A DNA stretch of 20,947 nucleotides from Chloroflexota bacterium (GTDB lineage Bacteria; Chloroflexota; Dehalococcoidia; Lucifugimonadales; JADFKI01), in assembly GCA_009838595.1 (NCBI GenBank), contig VXRI01000157.1, forward strand, positions 1-20,947. Reading direction: 5' to 3'. This document shows positions 6,115 through 13,900 of this stretch, piece after piece. A program made the translations under genes and the position numbers. A model generated the notes under the pieces. That model was not told the DNA's origin. It ran no database searches and saw only the letters and a list, made by a program, of their open reading frames with translations. Every line of letters starts with the position of its first letter. Within the stretch, counting starts at the first letter, position 1.

Positions 6115-8175
6115 ATGAGCGGGTTATCGTTGATTTTTGCGGGTGTAATGATTGCGCTTCTATTGACGGCGTGCGATCGCGGCACTGTGGAAGTCGCCGC
6201 GACACCGACGCCTACGATTAGCATTACCGCCGTTGCCACATCAACTGCCACTATCGTTGTGCCGCCAGCCCTGCCCACGCCTTTGCCGCCCGCCACTTCC
6301 ATTCCCCCTGCTGCCATATCACCTACACTTACCGAACCATCGCCCTCGCCGCCCGTATCGCCTGCGTCGCTAGAACCACCGGTGCGCGATCTATTCGCGT
6401 TGGCGCAGCGATACCGCATGGTCGATGCTGACGGCGCGCCGCTGACTCGCACTCTGCCGCCTGACCCGAATTGCTGCAAGGTTGGGCATACGAGAGAGTT
6501 CTTCGTTACCGACTTGATAGACCGGCGCATCTACACGGTCAAGGCGCGGCTGCTCGCGGTGAGCGAGAACGCGTACTGGTACGCCGATGTTGACACCGAG
6601 CTGACAGAGCAGCAAATGGAGCGCACTGCCACCGTGTTCGAGCAAGGCATTCGCCCGCCTATCGTGGATGTGATTGGCGATATCTGGAAGCCCGGCGTGG
6701 ACGGCGACCCGCATCTCATAGTACTGCACACGCCGCTCCGGGCTGCGGCAGGCTACTTCTCGTCAAGCGACTCGTACCCGCGCTCAACGCATCCGCGCAG
6801 CAATCAATCTGAAATGATTGTGATGGACGGTTCGTGGCTGCGTCCGGGCGTAGGTCCGTACTTCAGCGTGTTAGCGCACGAATTCCAGCACGCTGCGCAC
6901 TGGAACTTGGACTTGGGGGAAGATGTGTGGATAAACGAAGGCTTTTCCGAAGTGGCGACGCAGATTGCGGGACTTCAGGCGAGCTTCGTGGACATATTCG
7001 TGGCGCGCCCAGAGGCGCAGCTGAACTACTGGCCTGAAGAGCCGCAAGACACGCTGCCGCACTATGGTGGCGCGACCCTGTTCGTCGAATACCTGATGGC
7101 ACATTACGGCGGTGCAGCGAAACTAGGTGAACTCGCGCGTGAACCGCTCGACGGCGTGAACGGAGTAGAACGCTACTTGTCGCAGTACGGCGCAAACTTC
7201 GCGGATGTTTTCGCGGACTGGACGGTGGCGAACTACCTCGACGGCAGGCTAGACGGCATGGCGCTTAGCAATGATGCCAATTCGCTGGCAAAGTATCGAT
7301 ACCCGAACCGGAGCGTGCAGCTAGGCGGCGCGCGTCGTGTCAACGGCGACTATGATATATCGACCACTCAGCCGCAGCTCACCGCGCGGTACTACGAACT
7401 GCGCCTGGCATCCGGCGACGCGCAGGTTGATTTCAGCGGCGATGCGACTGTTGCACAGGTGTCGGCAAAGTGCCGCAGTGGTCGATATTGCTGGTGGGGC
7501 AACAACGGAGACTCTATCGACTCCACGCTGACTCGCGAACTCGACTTGTCCCGCGTGGACTCGGCGACTCTGGAGTTCTGGATGTGGCATGACATCGAAG
7601 AAGATTGGGACTATGCCTATGCTAGCGTATCCACCGATGGCGGCGGCACTTGGACGACCTTAGACGGCGAACGCACCACACGCCACGATCCTCTAGGCGC
7701 AAACTACGGCGCGGGCATGACCGGCATCAGCGGCAACGACGGTAGCGGTGGTAGCGCCAATGTCGGTGAAAGCCCTGAATGGGTGCAAGAGCGCATGGAT
7801 TTGTCCAAATACGCGGGCATCGACAGCGTGCTGCTGCGCTTCGAGTACATAACGGACGAAGGCGTGAACCTGGGCGGTATAGTGCTAGACGACATCGTCA
7901 TTCCGGAGATTGGCTTCACCGACGATGCGGAGTCGGACGGCGATTGGCAAGCGCACGGCTTCCGGCGTATCGACAATTCCTTGCCGCAAACCTTCGCGCT
8001 GCAAATCATCGAATTCGCCACAGACGGCAGCGTATTCGTGCGCCACGCGCGCCGCAATACCTTCACCATCGAAGGATTCGGGAGCCGCTTAGACTATGCC
8101 ATCCTAGTAGTAGCCCCCACCACCCATCAAACCTACCAGCCCGCGTCATACTCCCTGCGGGTAACGGTGCAGTAG
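6115..8175 (+). CDS. Secreted lipoprotein zinc metalloprotease with immune-inhibitor-A-like C-terminal region
   Basis: A 686-residue exported protein. The N-terminal hydrophobic stretch ends in lipobox L-T-A-C (17-20), so it is probably lipidated and held on the outer face of the membrane. A Pro/Thr/Ser-rich tether covers about 25-90. The protease core has H-E-F-Q-H at 255-259 (zinc ligands His255 and His259, general base Glu256) and I-N-E-G-F-S-E at 273-279, where Glu275 is the likely third ligand (gluzincin-type). The C-terminal half has beta-sandwich features of the kind seen after M6 (immune inhibitor A) peptidases: W-W-G-N-N-G-D-S-I-D-S-T-L, then E-F-W-M-W-H-D-I-E-E-D-W-D-Y-A-Y, S-T-D-G-G-G-T-W and V-L-D-D-I-V-I-P. 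Substrate unknown; degradation of external protein is inferred. No partner gene is evident. Confidence 0.88.
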   Translation: MSGLSLIFAGVMIALLLTACDRGTVEVAATPTPTISITAVATSTATIVVPPALPTPLPPATSIPPAAISPTLTEPSPSPPVSPASLEPPVRDLFALAQRYRMVDADGAPLTRTLPPDPNCCKVGHTREFFVTDLIDRRIYTVKARLLAVSENAYWYADVDTELTEQQMERTATVFEQGIRPPIVDVIGDIWKPGVDGDPHLIVLHTPLRAAAGYFSSSDSYPRSTHPRSNQSEMIVMDGSWLRPGVGPYFSVLAHEFQHAAHWNLDLGEDVWINEGFSEVATQIAGLQASFVDIFVARPEAQLNYWPEEPQDTLPHYGGATLFVEYLMAHYGGAAKLGELAREPLDGVNGVERYLSQYGANFADVFADWTVANYLDGRLDGMALSNDANSLAKYRYPNRSVQLGGARRVNGDYDISTTQPQLTARYYELRLASGDAQVDFSGDATVAQVSAKCRSGRYCWWGNNGDSIDSTLTRELDLSRVDSATLEFWMWHDIEEDWDYAYASVSTDGGGTWTTLDGERTTRHDPLGANYGAGMTGISGNDGSGGSANVGESPEWVQERMDLSKYAGIDSVLLRFEYITDEGVNLGGIVLDDIVIPEIGFTDDAESDGDWQAHGFRRIDNSLPQTFALQIIEFATDGSVFVRHARRNTFTIEGFGSRLDYAILVVAPTTHQTYQPASYSLRVTVQ

Positions 8176-8307
8176 CCCTCTACCCAATCCTTTACATCGA
8201 TGTTAATTGTCTCCCCCGTTGTGCATTCACGCATTGCGTTGTAACCTAATGACAGAATGACAGACGCCACCGGCAGCCTGCTCGCGTGAATGAAAGGGAG
8301 CACACAC

Positions 8308-8709
8308 ATGTCCACCGTCAGCATCGACCACATCGCCATGCCCACCGCCAACGCCGAGCGCATCATTGCTTTCTACAAGCGATTGGCTTTTCATATTAAC
8401 GACGAAGCCGAATGGCGCGCCGGCGAAGCGAATATATTCTCCATACAAGTCGGCGATTCCAAGATAAATGTGCATCCGGAAGGTTACACAGCCGCACTGC
8501 GCGGTCCGACGGCAGTGCCCGGCAGCGCGGACATTTGCTTCGTTTGGAACGGTACCGCAGCCGAATGCGAACAGATGCTACAAGACGCCGGCGTGGAAAT
8601 CATTGCCGGCCCCGGCCCGCGGCGAGGCGCGCTCCGCCACAAAAACGCCGTCAGCCTCTACGCCCGCGACCCTGACGACAACCTGCTCGAATGGATGGTT
8701 TACGAGTAA
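8308..8709 (+). CDS. VOC (glyoxalase/bleomycin resistance/dioxygenase) family protein
   Basis: A 133-residue vicinal-oxygen-chelate protein with paired beta-alpha-beta-beta-beta modules. It begins S-I-D-H-I-A-M-P (His8 is a typical first metal ligand), followed by A-F-Y-K-R-L, and ends D-P-D-D-N-L-L-E-W-M-V with Glu as the usual last ligand. The second-module metal position reads A-D-I-C-F-V, without the usual His, so metal use and reaction are uncertain. ATG 8308 is preferred over ATG 8290 because AAGGGAG (8294-8300) lies seven bases before it and the fold begins at once. The SDR gene follows 72 bases downstream on the same strand, which suggests a small catabolic unit, but no pathway can be named. 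Confidence 0.85.
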   Translation: MSTVSIDHIAMPTANAERIIAFYKRLAFHINDEAEWRAGEANIFSIQVGDSKINVHPEGYTAALRGPTAVPGSADICFVWNGTAAECEQMLQDAGVEIIAGPGPRRGALRHKNAVSLYARDPDDNLLEWMVYE

Positions 8710-8712
8710 TCT

Positions 8713-8736
8713 AACAGGATGCGCAGGATGGGCAAG
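8713..8736. repeat. Copy of the ACAGGAT intergenic element
   Basis: AACAGGAT followed by GCGCAGGATGGGCAAG lies just after the VOC gene. Aligned without gaps to the copy at 1859 (AACAGGAT, AAACAGGATAGACAAG) most positions agree. No inverted second half is visible here. Confidence 0.5.
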
Positions 8737-8781
8737 AACTGAAATACCGACTAACAGATATACTCCAACGGAGGCAACACT

Positions 8782-9540
8782 ATGGGACGACTAGACGGCA
8801 AGGTTGCACTCATTAGCGGTGGCGCGCGTGGTCAGGGCGCTGCGGAGGCGATGCTCTTCGCCAAAGAAGGCGCGAAGGTTGTCATCGGAGACCTGCTAAA
8901 CGACGAGGGCAGGCAGGTCGAAGCGCAGATAGCCGAACTCGGCGGCGATGCGACTTATGTCCGGCTGGATGTTACCAGCGCGGACGACTGGGACGCAGCC
9001 GTGCAAACCGCGCTCGAACGCTACGGCAGGCTCGACATTCTGGTGAACAACGCGGGCATTCTCGGCAGGCGCACCGGCATAGAAGACACGAGCTCGGAGC
9101 AGTGGGACGCGATTTTGGATGTCAACGCAAAGGGCGTATTCCTAGGCACGAAGGCGGCTATACCCGCGTTGCAAGAAGCCGGCGGTGGTTCCATCGTGAA
9201 CATTTCGTCCATCGCGGGCATCATCGGCAGCAGAAACGGCATCCCAGCGTATCAGGCGAGCAAAGGCGCGGTGCGGCTGCTTACAAAATCCACGGCGCTG
9301 CAACACGCCGCAGACAACATCCGCTGCAACTCCGTGCATCCCGGCATGATAGTAACCGCCATGACCGAAGAAACGCTCGCCATCCCTGAAATGCGCGAGT
9401 TCTACGACCAAAACATCCCGCTAGGCAGGCTAGGCACTGTGGACGACATCGCCAACGGCGTGCTATTCCTAGCATCCGACGATTCGTCCTTCGTAACCGG
9501 CAGCGAAATCGTCATAGACGGCGGTTTAGTAGCTCAGTAA
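8782..9540 (+). CDS. Short-chain dehydrogenase/reductase, NAD(H)-type
   Basis: A classical SDR of 252 residues with a single Rossmann domain. The cofactor loop is S-G-G-A-R-G-Q-G (12-19, first Thr of the usual TGxxxGxG replaced by Ser). Asp37 at the end of beta-2 (V-I-G-D-L) favours NAD over NADP. N-N-A-G is at 89-92, Asn115 precedes A-K-G, Ser142/Ser143 follow I-V-N-I, and the catalytic Y-Q-A-S-K is at 157-161. The C-terminus ends in the family's V-T-G-S-E-I-V-I-D-G-G. A good GGAGG lies seven bases upstream of ATG. The sequence resembles 3-alpha/20-beta-hydroxysteroid dehydrogenase-like and cyclohexanol-dehydrogenase-like SDRs, but the substrate cannot be told. It converges on the Lon-like gene across an inverted repeat. 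Confidence 0.92.
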   Translation: MGRLDGKVALISGGARGQGAAEAMLFAKEGAKVVIGDLLNDEGRQVEAQIAELGGDATYVRLDVTSADDWDAAVQTALERYGRLDILVNNAGILGRRTGIEDTSSEQWDAILDVNAKGVFLGTKAAIPALQEAGGGSIVNISSIAGIIGSRNGIPAYQASKGAVRLLTKSTALQHAADNIRCNSVHPGMIVTAMTEETLAIPEMREFYDQNIPLGRLGTVDDIANGVLFLASDDSSFVTGSEIVIDGGLVAQ

Positions 9541-9543
9541 TTT

Positions 9544-9600
9544 AACGGGATGGACAAGATAATCAGGATAAGGCTCATATCCGTCTCCGTCCATCCTGTA
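9544..9600. repeat. ACAGGAT element as an inverted repeat between convergent genes
   Basis: ACGGGATGGAC (9545-9555) is almost the reverse complement of GTCCATCCTGT (9589-9599), with one position that would be a G-U pair in RNA. The unit AATCAGGATA lies between. It sits exactly between the stops of the SDR (+) and the Lon-like gene (-), so it may act as a bidirectional terminator; there is no strong U-run. Confidence 0.5.
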
Positions 9601-9609
9601 TGTCATGTC

Positions 9610-10266
9610 CTACTGCCGGCTGAACTTCGCGCGCAACTCGACAGCTACTCGTTCGCGGAGTTGGTCTATGTCGCGGCGCAGCACTTCGGCTTCGGCTTCG
9701 AGCCGCGACACTGTGCTCGGCTTTTCCAGCAACTGCTGCTTCTCCGACAAGTCGATTAGCAGCGTCTCTGCGATGAAGTACGACAGCGCCGCAGGGTCGC
9801 GCGAAGTTCGCACTTCGCTCGTCCAGCCACCTTGTAGCCCGGTTATCAGGCTCAGATATTCGTTCAGCTGCCGCAGGATGGATTCGGACTCCGGACGCGC
9901 CTCTTCTGAATCGACATCCGGCAATATGGACACATCCGCCGTGATGTACGGACGATGCTGCGTGATGGTGTTTATCTTGAAGCGCCGTTCGCCCGTTACC
10001 GCGATTAGAAAGCGGTCGCCGCGCATCTCGTTTACCTGCGTGATGTGCGCCACCGTGCCGATAGGATGCGGTATCGCGGGCTGCCCGACTTCATCGCCGG
10101 ACTTGATGAGCACAATGCCAAAGCGCTCGTCCGAGTCGAGGCAGTCTTGTAGTAGGCGCTTGTACCGCTCCTCGAAAATCTGCAGCGGCAAAGATGCGCC
10201 TGGAAACAGCACGGTGTTCAGGGGGAACAGTGGCAGGGTGCGGCGGTCCGGCAATTCAAATGGCAT
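9610..10266 (-). CDS. Stand-alone Lon N-terminal (LAN) domain protein
   Basis: A 218-residue protein with the substrate-recognition domain of Lon but no AAA+ ATPase or protease part. It opens L-P-L-F-P-L-N-T-V-L-F-P-G (11-23) followed by P-L-Q-I-F-E-E-R-Y (27-35), then G-T-V-A-H-I and E-R-R-F-K-I, the usual LAN signatures. The last 50 residues are a charged helix (R-L-E-A-E-A-E-V-L-R-R-D-I-D-Q-L), a possible coiled coil. Such proteins are common in bacteria and annotated as peptidase S16 or Lon substrate-binding proteins; their role is not settled and binding of unfolded protein is inferred. No Shine-Dalgarno precedes ATG 10266, but a good promoter ends right at the start, so the message may be leaderless. 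Confidence 0.93.
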   Translation of the reverse strand: MPFELPDRRTLPLFPLNTVLFPGASLPLQIFEERYKRLLQDCLDSDERFGIVLIKSGDEVGQPAIPHPIGTVAHITQVNEMRGDRFLIAVTGERRFKINTITQHRPYITADVSILPDVDSEEARPESESILRQLNEYLSLITGLQGGWTSEVRTSRDPAALSYFIAETLLIDLSEKQQLLEKPSTVSRLEAEAEVLRRDIDQLRERVAVELRAKFSRQ

Positions 10267-10273
10267 AGCGTAG

Positions 10274-10303
10274 AGTATAAACCCAACAGACCTATTTTGT
10301 CAT
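10274..10303 (-). promoter_or_regulatory. Sigma-70-type promoter of the Lon-like gene
   Basis: On the minus strand ATGACA (complement of 10298-10303) and TATACT (complement of 10274-10279) are separated by 18 bases; each matches the consensus at five of six positions. The expected start of transcription, about seven bases beyond the -10 box, falls at the ATG itself. Confidence 0.55.
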
Positions 10304-10333
10304 TTCTGCTAACAAAACGGGCATTCTTCATAC

Positions 10334-10675
10334 GTGCAGGTTGACTAGGTTCTGTGGGCACTTGAGGCATATGCTATTTTGGAAGGCATGGCTAACACAA
10401 GACTAACTACTGCTAACTGGTTGAGGATACGCGATTTTCTTCGAGCAGACCCCAGAGTGTATATCAAAGACGAGAGCGAATGTAGGAACTCCATAGAGGC
10501 AATCGTGTGGATTAACAGAACAGGAGAGCCGTGGAGGGACCTGCCGGAGAAGTTCGGGAAGTCTAATAGCATGTTCAGGCGCTTCACGCGCTGGAAGGGA
10601 AACGGGGGTTGGGAGCGGATGTATCTGCATTTCATTGAAGACCCTGCATTGCTATCCTTTGTATAAGACCTGCAC
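10334..10675 (+). mobile_element. Possible IS5-type remnant bracketed by an 8-base inverted repeat
   Basis: GTGCAGGT (10334-10341) and its exact reverse complement ACCTGCAC (10668-10675) bracket the truncated transposase frame; the right arm begins one base after the stop codon. These may be the ends of a deleted, non-autonomous element about 340 bases long. Eight bases is short for IS ends and could be chance, and no target duplication is evident. Confidence 0.35.
10388..10666 (+). pseudogene. Truncated IS5-family transposase, N-terminal (DUF4096-like) part
   Basis: The frame opens at ATG 10388 (a TTG at 10379 is in frame) and gives about 92 residues. The core N-S-I-E-A-I-V-W-I-N-R-T-G-E-P-W-R-D-L-P-E-K-F-G followed by M-F-R-R-F-T-R-W and G-W-E-R-M matches the N-terminal helix-turn-helix domain of IS5/IS427-type transposases, whose usual form is RTGxPWRDLPxxxG. 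The catalytic DDE part, which normally follows at once, is absent from all frames downstream, so the element cannot move by itself. It may be an orfA left after deletion of orfB, or a small DNA-binding protein. It lies immediately upstream of the polyketide synthase and marks a likely site of past rearrangement. Confidence 0.75.
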
Positions 10676-10687
10676 ACTGGGTTTTAT

Positions 10688-10760
10688 ACTTTCCGTCGAA
10701 GTCGAAGGGTTTATCCCTGTGCCAACCGGAAAGTGTGTTATCGTCATCAGCGCCGGTTGG
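10688..10760 (+). promoter_or_regulatory. Two overlapping, mutually exclusive hairpins upstream of the polyketide synthase
   Basis: ACTTTCCG (10688-10695) can pair with CGGAAAGT (10727-10734). CCAACCGG (10722-10729) can pair with CCGGTTGG (10753-10760). The two pairings share bases 10727-10729, so only one can form at a time, as in an attenuator. Both stems are perfect 8-mers. The region lies 155-230 bases before the synthase start, and whether it is transcribed is unknown. Confidence 0.3.
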
Positions 10761-10837
10761 TTCTGCACCTTACGGGTATGTGATTCGCGTGCAAAGTAGA
10801 TGCTAAAGTTATTGGTTGCAGCTATCCATTTATTGTT

Positions 10838-10865
10838 TTGCCCAACGAAAATTCCGCGCTACACT
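10838..10865 (+). promoter_or_regulatory. Weak promoter candidate for the polyketide synthase
   Basis: TTGCCC (10838-10843) and TACACT (10860-10865) are spaced by 16 bases; each matches four of six consensus positions. It would give a leader of roughly 43 bases to ATG 10915. The region is locally AT-rich. Other placements are possible. Confidence 0.25.
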
Positions 10866-10914
10866 TCTGTATCTAAAATTGTATTAAGATAAATCACGAC
10901 TTAAAGAAGGGCTT

Positions 10915-13900
10915 ATGATTACTCCGAATGATTTCTCGATCTCATCAAGTCAGGTAAATGTAGAATTTTCCGGTGGAACGGAGGCCGTGTTACGAAACGG
11001 GGAACCAATAGCGGTCGTGGGAATCGCTTGCCGATTCCCCGGGGCAAACGATGTCTCAGAGTTCTGGCGTCTGCTAGAGACAGGTGCGAATGCCGTCAGC
11101 GACGGCGTTCCAAGCTCCGGTGAGGGACGACTGGGAGAGATTTTTCGAGACACCGCGATGCAGAGCGAGGCATCCTGCCATGTCGCATTTATCGACGGCG
11201 TTGACCGGTTCGACGCCCCCTTCTTCCGCATCTCACCGGTAGAGGCGCACCACCTTGACCCGCAGCAGCGCCTGATGCTCGAGACTAGCTGGCAGGCGCT
11301 CGAAGATGCTGGTATAGACCACGACGGACTGCAAGGCAGCCGCACGGGGGTTTACGCAGGTATCAGCAACATGGACTATCGCGGGATGATAATGCAAGCC
11401 AGCGACACATCCGAGCCTGCGTCCAGCCTCTACACTGTAACCGGCACTTCGTACAACACGGCAATCGGACGGGTCGCCTTCGCGCTTGGCTTGAACGGAC
11501 CTGCGCTTGCTCTGGATACGGCTTGCTCCTCATCGCTAGTCGCGATACATCAGGCGATGTCTGCGTTGCGGCTCGGAGAGGCTGATCTTGCGCTTGCGGG
11601 GGGTGTCCATACCATTCTGTCCGGCAGGCTGCTGGACTTGCGCGGGAATGCGGGCATGCTGGCGCCGGACGGACGATGTAAGACCTTCGATGCCGCAGCC
11701 GACGGCTATGTGCGCGGGGAAGGTTGCGGAATCGTGGTGCTGAAGCGCCTGAGTGACGCAGAGGCAGACGGCGACCGAATCTGGGGAGTCATCCGCGGCT
11801 CTGCGGTGAACCAGGATGGCGCAAGCACTGGTCTGACAGTTCCGAGTGAAGAGGCGCAGAGGCACGTCATCGAGGAGGCGCTTCACAAGGCTGGCGTGCT
11901 TCCCGCACAAGTGGACTATGTTGAAGCACATGGAACAGGGACCCCCGTGGGCGACCCCATAGAGTTGAGAGCAGTTGCAGGGGCTTATGGAACAGGCCGT
12001 CCCACGGAACGACCGCTTCTCATCGGCTCTGTCAAGACTAACTTCGGACACCTCGAACCGGCGGCAGGCGTCGCTGCGGTGATGAAAGTCCTCTTGTCGA
12101 TGAACAAAGGAATCATCCCGAAGCACTTGAACTTCTATAATCCGACTCCAGCGGTGGACTGGGATAATCTGTCCCTTCGTGTAACCGCGACGGCAACGGA
12201 ATGGCCGCAGTATGCCGAACGAGCGCCGCTTGCGGGCGTAAGCGGCTTCGGCTGGTCAGGCACAAACGCACACTTGATAATAGAGGGATATCGTCCATCG
12301 AGCGAAGCACCCGAGTCTTTGAATGGTGCCGAATGGCCCAGCGGCTTGCCGAGGCAAATTGCAGTCTCCGCACTGGAATCGGACGATGATGCGGCAGTGG
12401 AAGTGCCCTCCAAGCGTGAAAAGCGACTTCTGCCCCTATCAGGTAAGAGCGACAGTGCACTACGGGAACTGGCAGACAGATATCTCACGTGGCTCGACGA
12501 GCGATATGATTCAGCCGATTCGACCTTCTTATCCGATATGGCGTGGACGGCGGGCGTGGGGCGAAGCCACTTCACTTATCGCACGGGCGTTACCTTCTCA
12601 GACGCAGAATCGCTGCGCGCCGAACTGAAGGCGGTTGCGAGGGGTGAGGGCAGCGACATTACGAGAACGGCGACGAGAGTTGCATTCGTCTATACGGGGC
12701 AGGGCAGCCAGTGGCTGGGTATGGGCAGGACGCTGTACGAGAGCGAGCCTGTGGTGCGCGCTGTTCTCGACAGGTGTGAGCGGGTAATGCAGGAAGAACG
12801 AGGTACTTCGTTGTTGGATGTGATGTTCGGCAACGAAGGCGCGGAAGGCGACCTGAACGACACTGCATGGACGCAGCCCGCCGTCTATGCGTTGGAGAGC
12901 GCCCTTACCGCGCTATGGCGCAGCATCGGGGTCGAGCCGAGCGTTGTAATCGGACACAGCCTTGGGGAATTCGCTGCGGCACAGTCGGCGGGTGTATTCG
13001 GACTGGAAGAGGGGCTGCGGTTCGTCGCTAAGCGTGGTGCGCTGCTGTCGTCAGTCCCCGATCTGGGTACGATGGCCGCTATTTTCGACTCGAAAGAAAA
13101 AGTGGCTGCCGTGGTCAGTGAGTACAATTCGTCAACTAGCGGCGTAAACTTAAGCGTCGCAGTTGACAACGGCGTCCATCAGGTCATCAGCGGCACGATT
13201 GAGGCGGTTGATGCCGTGTCAGAGAAGTTTGACGCCGAGGAAATTACGGTGAGACGGCTCAGGAATCAGGCATTTCACAGCCCACTGGTAGAGCCTGCGC
13301 TGAACGAACTGGAGGAGGCGTACAAGTCCGTAAAAGTCTCGTCGCCTTCCATCAGTCTGGTCAGCAATGTAACCGGCAGAGTGGTTTCGCAGGGCGAGAC
13401 GATTGACGGCAAATACTGGCGGCGACACGCGCGAAATGCCGTTCAGTTCCGTAGCGGTATCGAAACTATGGCTGAACTTGGTGTCGATCTTATCATCGAA
13501 GGAGGTCCTCACGCGGTGCTGGGCCCATTGGTCTCGCTCGTCTGGCCGGACTCGGCTAACGGCTCCTTCAGCGAAGCGCCGTCAGTTCTACAAAGCATGC
13601 TACGCCTATCCTGGGACATCGATCCCGCCGACTACGATGACGGTTTCATGGACGCTGTCGCAGGCGCGTACAATGCGGGTCTAGCGCTTTCATTCGAGGG
13701 CTTGTTCGCCGGAGAGGAGCGGCGAAGAATCAAGCTGCCGGGCTATCCTTTCCAGCGCGAGCGGTATTGGATAGATACGCCGAGGCGCATCCGCTCGGCA
13801 ACGGAGCATCCCCTGCTTGGAAACAAGCATGAGTCGCCGCGCGGCGAGGTGATGTTCGAGACCGAGATGTTCTCCTCAGACCCGGCTTGGCTAAACGACC

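Noticed and set aside
3980..8202. Exact 13-mer CTTTACATCGATG at 3980-3992 and again at 8190-8202, both after gene ends
   Set aside because: A few such 13-base matches are expected by chance in a window this size, and the flanks do not agree.
9605..10273. Plus-strand 222-codon frame opposite the Lon-like gene
   Set aside because: Ser/Arg-rich composition typical of an antisense shadow; the minus-strand frame carries clear LAN-domain motifs.
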